This document shows positions 1 through 10,119 of a DNA stretch of 64,000 nt, one piece after another (the stretch's first letter is position 1; each line of letters starts with the position of its first letter). The stretch spans positions 28,620 to 92,619 of the forward strand of contig JANYHF010000085.1 of assembly GCA_025359185.1 (NCBI GenBank), given 5' to 3'. The stretch comes from Hyphomicrobiaceae bacterium (GTDB lineage Bacteria > Pseudomonadota > Alphaproteobacteria > Rhizobiales > Hyphomicrobiaceae). A program made the position numbers and the translations under genes. Below the pieces are notes generated by a model. It saw only the letters and a list, made by a program, of their open reading frames with translations. It was not told where the DNA came from and searched no databases.

Positions 1-87
1 ATTCTCACGGTCGCCCTGTTGGCCGGTTTCATCGGCCGTGCGACGCCGCCCAAGGCCGGCGGCGTGCCCTATGTCAAGGAGCGCTGA
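1..87 (+). CDS. ABC transporter permease, C-terminal fragment (probable nucleoside uptake)
   Basis: The window opens inside a reading frame of 28 codons that ends at TGA 85-87. The visible tail is one hydrophobic stretch (LTVALLAGFIGRA) followed by a short polar end, GGVPYVKER. That ending resembles the C-terminus of BMP-type (Bmp/NupQ-like) nucleoside ABC permeases. The cdd start follows after only 2 nt, so the gene is the upstream member of the nucleoside salvage operon, which fits uptake of nucleosides feeding cdd, PNP and deoA. The identification rests on a very short fragment plus context. Confidence 0.5.
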   Translation: MLTVALLAGFIGRATPPKAGGVPYVKER

Positions 88-89
88 GT

Positions 90-494
90 ATGGCAGAACA
101 CACCCAGGATCTGATCGCGGCCGCCGTCGCCGCGCGGTTGAAGGCGTATGCGCGCTATTCAAAATTTCTCGTCGGTGCCGCCGTGCGCGACGAGCAGGGC
201 CGCATCCACGCCGGCTGCAACGTGGAGAACGCCGCCTATCCCGTTGGCGCCTGTGCCGAGGCGGGCGCGCTCTCGGCCATGGTGCTGGCGGGCGGACTGC
301 GCGCCGTTGAAGTTGCCGTGGTTGGCGCGGGCGCCGGGCTGGTGACGCCCTGCGGCGGCTGCCGTCAGCGCTTGCGCGAATTTTGCGCCGAGGACACCAA
401 GGTGCATGTGTGCGATGAGACGGGCAAGGTGCGCCGCACATTTACACTGGTGGAACTGTTACCGTCCTCCTTCGGACCGGAGAACCTCAAATGA
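90..494 (+). CDS. cdd: cytidine deaminase
   Basis: Hydrolytic deamination of cytidine and deoxycytidine to uridine and deoxyuridine in the cytosol. The 134-residue length is that of the short homotetrameric bacterial enzymes. The zinc-site motifs are visible: CAEA (Cys55, proton-shuttle Glu57) and PCGGC (Cys88, Cys91), and the substrate-binding NVENAAYP precedes them. ATG 90 is 2 nt after the permease stop, and the end overlaps the next start as ATGA, so it is translationally coupled with the purine nucleoside phosphorylase gene. It supplies uridine or deoxyuridine to the downstream phosphorylase. Confidence 0.95.
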   Translation: MAEHTQDLIAAAVAARLKAYARYSKFLVGAAVRDEQGRIHAGCNVENAAYPVGACAEAGALSAMVLAGGLRAVEVAVVGAGAGLVTPCGGCRQRLREFCAEDTKVHVCDETGKVRRTFTLVELLPSSFGPENLK

Positions 495-1285
495 CTCCAG
501 CGGCCGAAAGACTAAAGAAGCACATTGGAGGCGAACAGCCCGTCTTTGCCATTGTGCTCGGTTCCAGCCTCGGTGGCCTTGCTGACGGGCTCGAAAATCA
601 ACGCGTGCTCAACTACGCCGAACTGCCGGGATTTCCCAAGCCCTCGGTGTCGGGCCACGCGGGTGAACTGGTCACTGGCCGGTTGGGTGGCAAGCCCATT
701 CTGATGCTGAAAGGCCGCGCCCACGCCTACGAACATGGCGACGGTGCCGCCATGCGCCCCGTCATTGAAGCACTGGCAGCCTGTGGCATCGAGCAGATTG
801 TGCTCACCAACGCCGCCGGCTCCTTGCGGCCCGAGGCCGGGCCGGGCAGCCTCATGCTGATCACGGATCATATCAACCTCTCCGGCCTTTCCCCCCTATT
901 CGGCGAGACCGGCGATGAGCGTTTTGTCAGTCTGACCAATGCCTACGACTCCGGCCTCGCCAATCAGATGCGCGCCGCCGCCAAACAAGAGTCCGTCACC
1001 CTGCATGAAGGCGTCTATGCCTGGTTTCCCGGCCCCTCCTTCGAAACGCCCGCCGAAATCCGCATGGCCACGATCATTGGTGCGCACGCCGCCGGCATGT
1101 CCACAGCGCCTGAAACCATCCTCGCCCGCCGCTTCGGACTGAAAGTCGCAGCGCTCTCAGTCCTCACCAATTTGGGCGCTGGCATCGGCGGCGCATCGCC
1201 CAGCCACGACGAGACCAAGCGCGAGGGCGCCAAGGCCACCGCCAACATGGCGCGGCTGATCGCCTGCTTTACGAGAAATCTCTGA
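491..1285 (+). CDS. punA: purine-nucleoside phosphorylase (trimeric, PNP-I type)
   Basis: Phosphorolysis of purine (deoxy)nucleosides to free base and (deoxy)ribose 1-phosphate. At 264 residues it matches the trimeric PNP/MTAP family rather than hexameric DeoD. Visible family motifs are the N-terminal phosphate loop VLGSSLGG, the SGHAGELV segment, [10 protein letters not shown], the TNAAGSL stretch, and [11 protein letters not shown] near residue 180. It overlaps cdd by 4 nt (ATGA) and ends 1 nt before deoA. With deoA and deoB it converts nucleosides into pentose 5-phosphates. The symbol follows common usage for this subfamily; substrate preference is not visible. Confidence 0.9.
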   Translation: MTPAAERLKKHIGGEQPVFAIVLGSSLGGLADGLENQRVLNYAELPGFPKPSVSGHAGELVTGRLGGKPILMLKGRAHAYEHGDGAAMRPVIEALAACGIEQIVLTNAAGSLRPEAGPGSLMLITDHINLSGLSPLFGETGDERFVSLTNAYDSGLANQMRAAAKQESVTLHEGVYAWFPGPSFETPAEIRMATIIGAHAAGMSTAPETILARRFGLKVAALSVLTNLGAGIGGASPSHDETKREGAKATANMARLIACFTRNL

Positions 1286-1286
1286 C

Positions 1287-2612
1287 ATGCTGGCCCAGGA
1301 AATCATCCGCAAGAAGCGCGACGGCGGGGAACTCTCGGCGGGCGAAATCGCGTCGATCATCAGCGGACTCACCAAGGGCACGGTGAGCGAGGGCCAGGCC
1401 GCCGCCTTCGCCATGGCGGTGTTCTTCAACGGCATGACCACGCCCGAACGGGTCGCCCTCACGCTCGCCATGCGCGATTCCGGCCGTGTCCTCATCTGGC
1501 CGCGCGGCCGCTTCAACGGCCCGATCCTCGACAAGCATTCAACCGGCGGCGTCGGCGACAACGTTTCCCTAATGCTGGCCCCCATGCTGGCTGCGGCGGG
1601 CGCGTTCGTGCCGATGATCTCGGGGCGCGGTCTCGGCCATACCGGCGGCACGCTCGACAAGCTCGAGGCCATCCCCGGCTACAACGCGCAGCCCGGTATC
1701 GAGCTATTCGAGCGCACCGTGGAGCGTGTGGGCTGCGCCATCATCGGCCAGACGCCGGACCTCGCCCCTGCCGACAAGCGGCTCTATGCGATCCGCGATG
1801 TGACGGCCACCGTTGAATCCATTCCGCTAATCACCGCCTCGATCCTGTCGAAGAAACTGGCGGCTGGCCTCGACGGATTGGTGATGGACGTGAAAGCCGG
1901 CTCAGGCGCGTTCATGGCCAAGGAGAAGGACGCGCGCGACCTCGCTAAAACGCTGGTGGCCGTCGCCAACGGCGCAGGCCTCAAAACCACGGCGCTGATC
2001 ACCGATATGGACGAGCCGCTGGCATCGGCCGCAGGCAATAGCGTCGAAGTGATGAACGCGATTTGTTATCTGACCGGTGCGCAACGCGATGCGAGGCTGC
2101 ATGAGGTGACGCTGGCGCTGGGAGCCGAGGTGCTGGCCAGCAGCGGGCTTGCCAAAACTCTGGCCGAGGGCCGCAAGAGGCTTCAGCGGACGCTGGATAC
2201 CGGGGCGGCGGCAGAGCGATTCACAAGGATGGTCGCCGAGCTCGGTGGCCCAACTGACCTCATCGAACATCCCGCCAAGTACATTGCCGCCGCTCCGGTC
2301 CAGATCGAAGTGTATGCGGCTAGCGCCGGGAGTGTCGCGGCCATCGATACGCGAGCGCTGGGCATCGCCGTCATCCTGCTGGGCGGTGGGCGCAAGGTGC
2401 CAAATGACGTGATTGACCACCGCGTTGGCTTGACGGAGCTGGCAGGCAAAGGCGCGGCCGTGGACAACAACCGGCCGCTCGCGATCATCCATGCTAAGGA
2501 CACTGGAAGCGCTGAAGCCGCTGCAGAAGCCATCCGCTCGGCCTTCATTTTGGGAGAACCGCCCACAGCAGGCAAACCCGTCCGTGCCCGGATTGCGGAG
2601 CCCAAGGCATGA
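1287..2612 (+). CDS. deoA: thymidine phosphorylase
   Basis: Phosphorolysis of thymidine or deoxyuridine to base and deoxyribose 1-phosphate. The 441-residue length is normal for DeoA. The N-terminal alpha domain is followed by the signature [15 protein letters not shown] near residues 84-98 and the [20 protein letters not shown] segment typical of thymidine/pyrimidine phosphorylases; a glycosyl-transferase-like alpha/beta domain follows. It starts 1 nt after PNP and its stop overlaps the deoB start (ATGA), so all four salvage genes are coupled. Nothing looks aberrant. Confidence 0.95.
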   Translation: MLAQEIIRKKRDGGELSAGEIASIISGLTKGTVSEGQAAAFAMAVFFNGMTTPERVALTLAMRDSGRVLIWPRGRFNGPILDKHSTGGVGDNVSLMLAPMLAAAGAFVPMISGRGLGHTGGTLDKLEAIPGYNAQPGIELFERTVERVGCAIIGQTPDLAPADKRLYAIRDVTATVESIPLITASILSKKLAAGLDGLVMDVKAGSGAFMAKEKDARDLAKTLVAVANGAGLKTTALITDMDEPLASAAGNSVEVMNAICYLTGAQRDARLHEVTLALGAEVLASSGLAKTLAEGRKRLQRTLDTGAAAERFTRMVAELGGPTDLIEHPAKYIAAAPVQIEVYAASAGSVAAIDTRALGIAVILLGGGRKVPNDVIDHRVGLTELAGKGAAVDNNRPLAIIHAKDTGSAEAAAEAIRSAFILGEPPTAGKPVRARIAEPKA

Positions 2613-3850
2613 CCCGCGCCATTCTCATTGTGATGGATTCCGTCGGCATCGGCGGTGCGCCGGATGCAGCCGGTTATGGCGATACGGGATCGCATACGCT
2701 CGGCAACATCGCGGCAGCCTGTGCCGCTGGCCGCGCTGACAAGCCGGGATTGCGGACCGGACCGTTGCAGCTGCCAAATCTTGTCCGTCTCGGCCTTGGC
2801 CATGCTGCCCAACTCGCCAGCGGACAGCCGCTCGCCGGGGTCAAACTGCCCGATAGGTTGCAGAGCCAATGGGGTGCTGCCCGCGAAATCTCGCTGGGCA
2901 AGGATACGCCGTCAGGCCATTGGGAAATCGCGGGGTTGCCGGTCACGTTGGCTTGGGGCTATTTTCCGCACACGGAGCCGACTTTTCCGAAGGCGCTCAC
3001 TGACGATCTCATCACCCGCTGCCAGTTGCCCGGCGTCCTTGGCAACACCCATGCCTCGGGCACCGAAATCATCGCGCAGCTGGGCGCCGAGCACATCGCA
3101 ACCGGCAAACCCATCATCTACACCTCGGCCGACAGCGTGATGCAGATCGCGGCGCACGAAGAGAGTTTTGGGCTGGAACGCCTCTATAAGGTGTGCAAAA
3201 CCGCGCGCGTGCTGTGCGATCCTTTGAACATCGGCCGCGTTATCGCCCGCCCCTTCACCGGCGACACACCCACCACCTTCACGCGCACCGGAAACCGCCG
3301 CGATTTCGCCGTGCCGCCGAGCGCGCCGACTCTCTTGGATCGCCTGACATCGGCCGGGCGGGAGGTCGTTTCCATCGGCAAGATCGGCGATATCTTCGCT
3401 CATCGCGGCACCGGGCGCGTCATCAAGGCCAGCGGGCATCCAGCGCTGTTGGACGCGCTCCTCGACACCCTCCGTACGCTGCCAGACGGAGGCCTCGCCT
3501 TCGTCAACTTCGTCGATTTTGACATGCTGTTCGGCCACCGCCGGGATGTGGCGGGCTACGCCGATGCGCTCGAACACTTCGACGCCATGATCCCCCGCAT
3601 CGAAGCCGCGCTCCGCCCTGGCGATCTCGCTATCCTCACCGCCGACCACGGCTGCGACCCCACCGCGCCCGGCACGAACCACACGCGGGAATGCGTGCCG
3701 GTGCTCGCCTTCGGGCCGGGCGTAACTGCAGGAAGCATCGGATTGCGCGACAGTTTCGCAGATATCGGCCAGACCATTGCCTGGCATCTCAGCATTGCTC
3801 CGCTGGCGCATGGTCAAGCCTGGAGGTTGGGAGATGAATGCGATGACTGA
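2609..3850 (+). CDS. deoB: phosphopentomutase
   Basis: Interconverts (deoxy)ribose 1-phosphate and 5-phosphate, completing the path from nucleosides to central metabolism. The 413-residue length fits the alkaline-phosphatase-fold DeoB family. The metal-site motif [12 protein letters not shown] is at the N-terminus, [10 protein letters not shown] is near residues 98-107, and the C-terminal metal motif TADHGCDPT is present. ATG 2609 overlaps the deoA stop. The 3' end overlaps the start of the aldolase gene by 17 nt, which places the next two sugar-acid genes in the same transcript. Confidence 0.95.
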   Translation: MTRAILIVMDSVGIGGAPDAAGYGDTGSHTLGNIAAACAAGRADKPGLRTGPLQLPNLVRLGLGHAAQLASGQPLAGVKLPDRLQSQWGAAREISLGKDTPSGHWEIAGLPVTLAWGYFPHTEPTFPKALTDDLITRCQLPGVLGNTHASGTEIIAQLGAEHIATGKPIIYTSADSVMQIAAHEESFGLERLYKVCKTARVLCDPLNIGRVIARPFTGDTPTTFTRTGNRRDFAVPPSAPTLLDRLTSAGREVVSIGKIGDIFAHRGTGRVIKASGHPALLDALLDTLRTLPDGGLAFVNFVDFDMLFGHRRDVAGYADALEHFDAMIPRIEAALRPGDLAILTADHGCDPTAPGTNHTRECVPVLAFGPGVTAGSIGLRDSFADIGQTIAWHLSIAPLAHGQAWRLGDECDD

Positions 3851-4490
3851 CGACGTTTTGGTGGAACTCGCCCGCGTCAAAGCGGTGCCAGTGATCAGGG
3901 CCGGCAGTATTGAGCACGCTATGCGCGCAGCACTGTGGCTCGCAGAAGCCGGCATGACCGTTTTGGAAATGACGCTGACGACGCCTGGTGTGTTCGAAGG
4001 CATCGCGGAACTGCGCAGAATGCCGGGCTTGATCGTCGGCGCGGGCACGGTCCTCTCGAGGCAGGACGCGCGATTGGCCATCGCGGCGGGGAGCCAATTT
4101 GTTGTAACCCCCTGCTGGGTCGAAGGCGTCATCGAGCAAGCTCTTATGGCAAAAATCCCGGCGCTGATCGGCACTGCCAATCCAAGCGAGATTTGGCATG
4201 CACACACTGCCGGTGCTGCGGCTGTGAAGGTGTTCCCGGCTGCCTGCGTGGGCGGCGCTGCGTATGTCAAGCAGGTGCGTGCTGTTTTCCCGGGTGTGCG
4301 CATGATGCCGACGGGAGGTGTCACCGTTGAGACGGCCCCGGACTATCTGGCAGCGGGCGCCTTTTGTATTGGGCTCGGCAGCGAACTTGTCTCGGCCAAG
4401 GCATTGGTGGCCAACGACAAGGCCAGTGTTGTCGCCAAGGCGCGGCAGCTGCTCGAACGGCTGTCGCCATCGCAAACCATGGCCGTATGA
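3834..4490 (+). CDS. eda: KDPG/KHG-type aldolase
   Basis: Class I aldolase that cleaves 2-keto-3-deoxy-6-phosphogluconate (or 4-hydroxy-2-oxoglutarate) to pyruvate plus an aldehyde. The (beta/alpha)8 family motifs are in order: [15 protein letters not shown] with the catalytic Glu, [14 protein letters not shown], the Schiff-base lysine in VKVFPA, and PTGGV. I prefer ATG 3834 (218 residues) over the longer track ORF because GGAGG lies at 3822-3826 with ideal spacing and the longer start would run deep into deoB. It is followed after 7 nt by a KDG-type kinase, so the pair forms a sugar-acid module attached to the nucleoside operon. Confidence 0.9.
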   Translation: MNAMTDDVLVELARVKAVPVIRAGSIEHAMRAALWLAEAGMTVLEMTLTTPGVFEGIAELRRMPGLIVGAGTVLSRQDARLAIAAGSQFVVTPCWVEGVIEQALMAKIPALIGTANPSEIWHAHTAGAAAVKVFPAACVGGAAYVKQVRAVFPGVRMMPTGGVTVETAPDYLAAGAFCIGLGSELVSAKALVANDKASVVAKARQLLERLSPSQTMAV

Positions 4491-4497
4491 GCCCCTG

Positions 4498-5409
4498 ATG
4501 TTCGACATCATCGCCCTAGGCGAGCCGATGATAGAGTTTAACGAGGAGCCCGACGGCCGCTATCGTCAGGGTTTTGGTGGCGACACCTCCAACGCGGCCA
4601 TTGCCGCTGCGCGGCTCGGCGCGCGGGTCCGGTACGTGACGATGTTGGGCAAGGATCGCTTTGGCGATGCCCTGATGGCGCTATGGCAAGCCGAGGGCGT
4701 TGACGCTGCCCATGTTGGACGGCACGAACGCGCGCCGACGGCGGTTTATTTCGTCAACCATTCTGCGGCCGGGCACAGTTTCACCTATCTGCGCTCCGGG
4801 TCGGCCGCAAGCCATATGTCACCGTCAGATTTTCCGCAGGAGGCTTTCAAGCAGGCAAAGTTCCTGCACGTATCGGCGGTCAGCCAGGCTATCAGCGTTT
4901 CGGCGCGCGAAACCGTTGCACATGCCATCACCATTGCGGCGGCATCGCATACGCCGCTTTCATACGATACCAATTTGCGTTTGCGTCTGTGGTCCCTCGA
5001 CGAGGCCCGCGAAGTGATCGCTGCGACGGCGAAGAAAGCGTACATTCTCAAGACCTCCATTGATGACGCGCGCACTTTGACCGGGCTAACTTCGCCCGGC
5101 GAGGTGGCGCAGCACTACCTGGAATTGGGTGCCGAAAAGGTGTTGGTGACTTTGGGGTCGGACGGGGTGCTCGTGGCGACGGAAGACGCGCGATGGACGC
5201 TCTCTGCTCACAAGGTCAACTCTGTTGATGCGACTGGTGCGGGAGACGCTTTCGCAGGCGCTCTGTTGGCAATGTTAGCGCAATGGCGCGATATTGGCGC
5301 TGCGGCCCGCTTTGCCAATGCCGCAGCAGCGCTGGCGACGACCGGTTACGGTGCGGTGGCTCCGTTGCCCCGCCGCGAGGACGTGGAACGGTTACTGGCG
5401 CCGGTGTAA
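4498..5409 (+). CDS. kdgK: 2-dehydro-3-deoxygluconokinase-type PfkB kinase
   Basis: PfkB-family sugar kinase, probably phosphorylating 2-keto-3-deoxygluconate to KDPG for the aldolase next door. ATG 4498 gives 303 residues starting MFDIIALGEPMIEF, the usual KdgK opening; the longer track ORF only extends back through the aldolase gene. The substrate loop GGDTSNAAIAAARLG (near residue 28) and the ATP/anion-hole motif DATGAGDAFAGALL near residue 245, with the catalytic Asp, are intact. It is last in the operon and runs convergently into DUF2093. Ribokinase-like activity on a related sugar cannot be excluded. Confidence 0.85.
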   Translation: MFDIIALGEPMIEFNEEPDGRYRQGFGGDTSNAAIAAARLGARVRYVTMLGKDRFGDALMALWQAEGVDAAHVGRHERAPTAVYFVNHSAAGHSFTYLRSGSAASHMSPSDFPQEAFKQAKFLHVSAVSQAISVSARETVAHAITIAAASHTPLSYDTNLRLRLWSLDEAREVIAATAKKAYILKTSIDDARTLTGLTSPGEVAQHYLELGAEKVLVTLGSDGVLVATEDARWTLSAHKVNSVDATGAGDAFAGALLAMLAQWRDIGAAARFANAAAALATTGYGAVAPLPRREDVERLLAPV

Positions 5410-5416
5410 GGCAACA

Positions 5417-5716
5417 TCAGCCCCGGTGGTTCTGCATATAGCGCTGCAAGGACGCTTCGACACTGGCATAGGGCTCCTGCAAATCGACGCTCCAATATTT
5501 CAGCTGGCTGAGCGGGATCACGGCTCCCGTCACAGCGCAGCGCACAAAATCACCCTTGTTGATGACTTGAAACTCGCCGTTGCCGTAGCGCACGCGGGCC
5601 TCACCGGGGAACCCGGCGAATTTCTCGAACTTGTTCAAAACCCGTGCACTCCACGCTCCGCGCCACCCGGTTTCCGGGACGGTCACAAATCTATGACGAA
5701 CCCGCGCAATCAGCAA
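5417..5716 (-). CDS. DUF2093 domain protein
   Basis: Small alphaproteobacterial protein of unknown function. The core RVRYGNGEFQVINKGDFVRC, then AVTGAVIPLSQLKYWSV and a terminal QEPYASVEASLQRY, matches the DUF2093 family as I know it. Family members are usually about 70 residues, so the true start may be the internal TTG just before NKFEKFAGFPGEARV rather than the TTG at 5716 used by the track. It lies 3 nt downstream of xseA on the same strand, a linkage common in alphaproteobacteria, so it is probably co-transcribed with xseA. Confidence 0.8.
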   Translation of the reverse strand: MLIARVRHRFVTVPETGWRGAWSARVLNKFEKFAGFPGEARVRYGNGEFQVINKGDFVRCAVTGAVIPLSQLKYWSVDLQEPYASVEASLQRYMQNHRG

Positions 5717-5719
5717 TTC

Positions 5720-7300
5720 TCAGAACAGCGATCCTTGTTGAGAGCCTCCGCCGCGCGCGGGGGCGGCGCGCGGCTTGCCAATCGCGGGGACGCCACCTGG
5801 CTTGGTCTGCGGGCCGTCACCTCCGCGAGCCACCGTGCGTGCTGCGATGTGGCCATCTGACAATTCAATGTCGAGCAGGGCGTCGGCGGACACGTCAGCA
5901 GCGGCCCGGAGCATCCGGCCAACGTCGCTGCGCACTATGGCAAAGCCGCGCTCAAGAACGCTCCGGTGGCTTAGCGACGCCAGCAGTTGCGACAAGGCGG
6001 CCAAGCCGCGCGCGCGCCGGCCCATCTGGTTGGCCACGGCCAGCTGCAACCGCGCATCCACATCGCTAAGCCGTTGCGCGCTACGCTGTAGCTGTTGTCG
6101 AATAGCCAGCGGACGAAGCCCCGCCGCTGTCCGCTCCAACCGGGCGTGTCCAGCTTCCAGACGGCGGCGGGCGGCACGCTGGGCTAGGTCCGAAAGCGTC
6201 GATAGCCTGTCCGTGAACCGTTGCAGCCGGACCTTGACCAGCCCTGGCGAAAGTCGCGCCGCCACCTTCGCGAACCGGTTGGCGTGCAGCTGCGAATTGA
6301 GCCTCAACGCGCGAGGCAGGCGTCCCGCCGCCGTATCAAACCGCTGTCGCGGCATGGCGACGAGGTCCTGCGGCCGGGGCAAGCCGCCGGTGACAGCTTT
6401 GAAGCGGGTCCGCTCGTTGGCGAGTGTCCGTTTCATGCCAGCCCCTAGCCGCAAACTGAATTCTCCCACTTGCAGCAACAGATCGGAACGCTTTGGCACG
6501 GCCCATTCGGCAGCCTTGGTCGGCGTCGGCGCGCGGGCATCGGCGGCCAGATCAATGAGGGTCCAGTCGGTTTCGTGGCCAACGGCCGAGATCAGCGGGA
6601 TCTCGCTTGCCGCAGCTGCGCGCACTACGATTTCCTCGTTGAAACTCCAAAGGTCTTCGAGACTGCCGCCGCCGCGCGCGACGATCAGCACATCTGGCCG
6701 GGGGATGGGGCCGCCCGGTTGCATGGCATTGAAGCCGGTGATCGCCGCAGCCACTTCGGTGGCGGAGGTCTCGCCCTGCACGCGGACGGGCCAGACGAGG
6801 ACATGCACCGGGAATCTCTCGGCGAAACCGTGCAGCATGTCGCGGATGACGGCGCCGGTGGGCGAGGTGACGATGCCGACGACGCGCGGCAGAAACGGCA
6901 GCTTTCGTTTCCGTTCCTCTGCAAACAGCCCTTCGGCGGTGAGTTGCCTCTTGCGCTCTTCGAGGAGCGCCATCAGCGCGCCGACTCCGGCCGGCTCCAG
7001 GCTCTCAATTACGATCTGGTATTTGGACGAACCCGGATAGGTCGTGATCTTGCCGGTGGCGATGACTTCGAGGCCCTCGGAGGGCTTAAAACGTAAAGAC
7101 GAAAATACACCTCGCCAGACCACGGCGTCGATTTTGGCGTTCTCATCCTTCAGCGAAAAATAGCAGTGGCCGGACGAATGGGGGCCGCGATAGCCGGAAA
7201 TTTCGCCGCGCAGACGGATATGCCCAAAGCCCCCCTCAAGCACCCGCTTGATGGCCTGGGCCAGTTCCGAAACGCTGAACTCAGCGACGTTGGCTTTCAC
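5720..7300 (-). CDS. xseA: exodeoxyribonuclease VII large subunit
   Basis: Catalytic subunit of the single-strand-specific exonuclease that degrades DNA to oligonucleotides. The protein has 526 residues. An N-terminal OB-fold (about 1-105, with [20 protein letters not shown]) is followed by the catalytic domain carrying [34 protein letters not shown] and [11 protein letters not shown], then a long helical region and a C-terminal RGFAIVR element. GTG 7300 overlaps the stop of the chorismate mutase gene (GTGA), which implies coupling. The small subunit xseB is not in the window. Confidence 0.95.
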   Translation of the reverse strand: MKANVAEFSVSELAQAIKRVLEGGFGHIRLRGEISGYRGPHSSGHCYFSLKDENAKIDAVVWRGVFSSLRFKPSEGLEVIATGKITTYPGSSKYQIVIESLEPAGVGALMALLEERKRQLTAEGLFAEERKRKLPFLPRVVGIVTSPTGAVIRDMLHGFAERFPVHVLVWPVRVQGETSATEVAAAITGFNAMQPGGPIPRPDVLIVARGGGSLEDLWSFNEEIVVRAAAASEIPLISAVGHETDWTLIDLAADARAPTPTKAAEWAVPKRSDLLLQVGEFSLRLGAGMKRTLANERTRFKAVTGGLPRPQDLVAMPRQRFDTAAGRLPRALRLNSQLHANRFAKVAARLSPGLVKVRLQRFTDRLSTLSDLAQRAARRRLEAGHARLERTAAGLRPLAIRQQLQRSAQRLSDVDARLQLAVANQMGRRARGLAALSQLLASLSHRSVLERGFAIVRSDVGRMLRAAADVSADALLDIELSDGHIAARTVARGGDGPQTKPGGVPAIGKPRAAPARGGGSQQGSLF

Positions 7301-7680
7301 GGTGTGCCGTCGATGGTCTTGAGGAGTTTTTCCTCCTCATACTGCACATTCCAGCCGATCATCTGGCGCCACAGCGCCTCGCACAGCTCTGGCGACACGC
7401 CCTGTTCCTTGGCGCGCATACGCACCTTGTCAATCACCTGCTGATTGCGCCAAGGCACGTTGGCCTCGGCCTTTTCCACCAGCTTGAGCTGCCAGGCCCT
7501 TTCTACATAGCCGAAACGGACCGCCATCAGATCGACCAACGCCCGGTCGAGGCGATCGATTTCCTGGCGGACATCGGTCAGCGAGAGGCATTCGCCAGGC
7601 GGCTTCTGACTTTGGGTCACAGTGTTGGGGGTCACAGTGTTGGGGTTCGCAATGTTGGCGCCCGTCATCGCACTCTCCAT
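7297..7680 (-). CDS. chorismate mutase, AroQ class
   Basis: Probable conversion of chorismate to prephenate in aromatic amino acid synthesis. From ATG 7680 the protein has 127 residues. The single helical AroQ domain starts near residue 40 with [22 protein letters not shown], followed by ERAWQLK and a C-terminal [18 protein letters not shown] helix, which looks like the short PchB-like proteins. The N-terminal 30 residues are low-complexity and include a PNTVT duplication. The start is chosen because it overlaps the upstream lipoprotein stop (TGATG). A pyruvate-lyase side activity, as in PchB, cannot be judged. Confidence 0.8.
   Translation of the reverse strand: MESAMTGANIANPNTVTPNTVTQSQKPPGECLSLTDVRQEIDRLDRALVDLMAVRFGYVERAWQLKLVEKAEANVPWRNQQVIDKVRMRAKEQGVSPELCEALWRQMIGWNVQYEEEKLLKTIDGTP
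7616..7660. repeat. 15-bp in-frame tandem repeat
   Basis: Two exact copies of GTCACAGTGTTGGGG (7616-7630 and 7631-7645) are followed by a degenerate third copy, TTCGCAATGTTGGCG. The unit is five codons long, so copy-number changes stay in frame and only change the N-terminal linker of the chorismate mutase (repeated PNTVT on the minus strand). Confidence 0.85.
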
Positions 7681-8555
7681 CACTTGACCTTGGCCGCCGC
7701 AGCGGCAATCGTATCGGGTGTCAGGCTCGCCGGCAGTCCCGCTTTTTCGGGCACGCACCCGTCCGCATCCTTAGTGCCGCCCGCGATCATATCAAACACG
7801 GGTTTGACCTTTGGATGGTCTGCGAGCAACTCCGGCACCTTCGAAGACCCATCCGTTGCAAGCCGAACTTTCGGCGCGACAAGTCGGCATTTGCTGATGG
7901 TTTGCGTGCCTGCCGACTTCAGCGTCATCGCCGCCGTGTGCAACCGCGGGGCATCATCCGGCCGCTGACGGATGAGTTCGGCCAAGGCGTGCGGGTCTGA
8001 CGGTTTGACAGCGAACGCGGCGGCACGGCCGTCGATGCCTGACGAGAAGCCGTCGACCTTGGCCTGTGTCACCGAAAGTTCGCCCACGTCCAGCACATCG
8101 CCGGGGGCGAGCTCGAAGCTGGCAAGACTGCTCTCCCAATGGTCGCTCTTCCAGGGCACCGCCTCTTTGTGCGGGTTGACACCCGCCGAGACGACCTTGC
8201 TGCCATTGCGGCAGGCGACGTGAACGATGTGGTAGATTCCTGAGGGCAGATCGATGACGGCGCCGCCGGACCCATTGCCAAATTGGCTGTTGATGGGGAA
8301 CACGCCGGCCGTCGCAAACCCCGTGGCGTCGGCCCTCGCCAGCACCACGCGGCTTTCAGCGCAGGTCAACCCGGCGATGTTGGCTGACAGCAGAACGGTC
8401 CCTTTGGCGCCGTCATCGCTCGGAGACGCGAACTGAGGCAGGTTGAAGGCTGACAAGGTTGGCAGCGTGAACGCCGATTGCGACGAATAGCTGCTGCAGC
8501 CGGCGAGCAGGGCCGCCAGCAGTCCAGTCGTGATCGGCCGCAGTCGCAAAGCCAT
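7680..8555 (-). CDS. hypothetical lipoprotein
   Basis: Unknown function. ATG 8555 gives 291 residues beginning with a short charged n-region, a hydrophobic core and lipobox LLAGC (Cys20), so the product is probably lipid-anchored. The mature part has a beta-rich middle (SRVVLARADATGF, SGIYHIVHVAC) and ends with a lysine-rich tail. No catalytic motif is recognised. It overlaps the chorismate mutase start and is separated from gatA by 26 nt on the same strand, so it may be co-transcribed with either. The longer track start would overlap gatA and lacks the signal at the terminus. Confidence 0.7.
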   Translation of the reverse strand: MALRLRPITTGLLAALLAGCSSYSSQSAFTLPTLSAFNLPQFASPSDDGAKGTVLLSANIAGLTCAESRVVLARADATGFATAGVFPINSQFGNGSGGAVIDLPSGIYHIVHVACRNGSKVVSAGVNPHKEAVPWKSDHWESSLASFELAPGDVLDVGELSVTQAKVDGFSSGIDGRAAAFAVKPSDPHALAELIRQRPDDAPRLHTAAMTLKSAGTQTISKCRLVAPKVRLATDGSSKVPELLADHPKVKPVFDMIAGGTKDADGCVPEKAGLPASLTPDTIAAAAAKVK

Positions 8556-8581
8556 GCCCAAAACCTTCCGGTCCTCACACG

Positions 8582-10093
8582 TCAACTTGTCTTGCGGGAT
8601 TTGCCCGGCGCCGCGCCGGTCCACCAGCGGTTGGAGACCGGGAACCGCCCAGCCGCCTGTTCGATGACCTCGGCCGCCCGGAACAAAGTTTCTTCGTCAA
8701 ACGCCTTGCCGATGAGTTGCAGGCCCAACGGCAGACCATCGGGCGCGAGCCCGGCAGGCACAGCGATACCTGGCAACCCGGCCATGTTCACCGTCACCGT
8801 GAAGATGTCGTTGAGATACATCTGGATCGGGTCGTTGCTCATCGAGCGCAGCGGGAACGCGGCATTGGGTGTGGCGGGCGTCAGCAGCACATCGACCTTT
8901 TGATAGGCCTCGTCGAAATCGCGCTTGATCAGCGTGCGCACTTTCTGGGCCTGGAGATAATAGGCATCGTAATACCCCGCCGACAGCACGTAAGTGCCAA
9001 TGATGATACGCCGCTTGACCTCTTTGCCAAAGCCCTGCGCGCGGCTCTTTTCGTAGGTCTCGATCAGATCTTTGCCTGGCACGCGCAGGCCGTAGCGCAT
9101 TCCGTCATAGCGGGCGAGATTGGAGGAGGCCTCGGCGGGCGCGACGATGTAGTAGGCGGGCAGCGCCAGCTTGGTGTGGGGCAGGCTGACCTCGTGGATG
9201 GTGGCGCCCGCAGCTTTCAACCAATCGATGCCCTGCTGCCAGAGCTTTTCTATTTCTGCAGGCATCCCGTCGATACGGTATTCCTTCGGCACCCCGACCT
9301 TGAGCCCCTTGATGCCCTTGCCCAGCGCCGCCTCATAGTCAGGCACCGGTAGATCGGCGGAAGTCGTGTCCTTTGGATCATGACTGGCCATGGCCTTCAG
9401 CAGGATCGCGGCATCGCGCACGGTTTTGGCGATGGGGCCGGCCTGGTCGAGTGAGGACGCGAAGGCAACGACACCCCAGCGCGAGCAGCGGCCATAAGTT
9501 GGCTTGATGCCGACCGTGCCAGTAAGCGCGGCCGGCTGGCGGATCGAACCGCCGGTGTCGGTCGCTGTGGCGCCAAGGCAGAGCGATGCCGCCACCGCCG
9601 TCGCCGAACCACCGGAGGAGCCGCCCGGCACCAAATCGGCATTTTTGCCGCTGGCGCGCCAGGGGTTCACCACCGGGCCGTAATAGCTGGTCTCGTTCGA
9701 CGAGCCCATGGCGAACTCGTCCATGTTGAGTTTGCCCAACATAACCGCGCCGGCATCCCAAAGGTTCTGCGTGACCGTGCTCTCATAGGTCGGCTTGAAG
9801 CCGTCGAGCACTTGGCTACAGGCCTGTGTATGCACGCCCTTGGTAGCGAACAGATCCTTGATGCCCAGCGGAATGCCCTCCAGAGCGCGGCCTTTGCCCT
9901 TGGCCAGCGTGTTGCCGGAAATCCGCGCCATCGCCCGCGCCTGATCGGCCGTGACGGCGACATAGGCGTTCAGCGATGGATTGGCCTGCTCGATGGCAGC
10001 AAGGAAGGCGTCGGTCAGTTCCAAGGCGGTGAATTGTTTGCCAGCGAGGCCATCGCGGGCTTCGGCAAGGGTGAGTGACGTGAGATCGGTCAT
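8582..10093 (-). CDS. gatA: Asp-tRNA(Asn)/Glu-tRNA(Gln) amidotransferase subunit A
   Basis: Amidase subunit of GatCAB, which makes Gln-tRNA(Gln) (and Asn-tRNA(Asn)) by transamidation in organisms lacking GlnRS or AsnRS. The 503 residues from ATG 10093 start [16 protein letters not shown], typical for the family. The Ser-cisSer-Lys triad is visible: Lys79 in PLGIKDL, Ser159 in PGGSSGGSA and nucleophile Ser183 in [11 protein letters not shown]. gatC lies on the same strand about 900 bp upstream with two unrelated genes between; gatB is not in the window. Confidence 0.95.
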   Translation of the reverse strand: MTDLTSLTLAEARDGLAGKQFTALELTDAFLAAIEQANPSLNAYVAVTADQARAMARISGNTLAKGKGRALEGIPLGIKDLFATKGVHTQACSQVLDGFKPTYESTVTQNLWDAGAVMLGKLNMDEFAMGSSNETSYYGPVVNPWRASGKNADLVPGGSSGGSATAVAASLCLGATATDTGGSIRQPAALTGTVGIKPTYGRCSRWGVVAFASSLDQAGPIAKTVRDAAILLKAMASHDPKDTTSADLPVPDYEAALGKGIKGLKVGVPKEYRIDGMPAEIEKLWQQGIDWLKAAGATIHEVSLPHTKLALPAYYIVAPAEASSNLARYDGMRYGLRVPGKDLIETYEKSRAQGFGKEVKRRIIIGTYVLSAGYYDAYYLQAQKVRTLIKRDFDEAYQKVDVLLTPATPNAAFPLRSMSNDPIQMYLNDIFTVTVNMAGLPGIAVPAGLAPDGLPLGLQLIGKAFDEETLFRAAEVIEQAAGRFPVSNRWWTGAAPGKSRKTS

Positions 10094-10119
10094 TCGATAC
10101 CTGATTGGATAGGCAAAGA

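Noticed and set aside
2912-4324. 470-codon minus-strand ORF
   Set aside because: Shadow of deoB and eda; real genes on the plus strand are clear.
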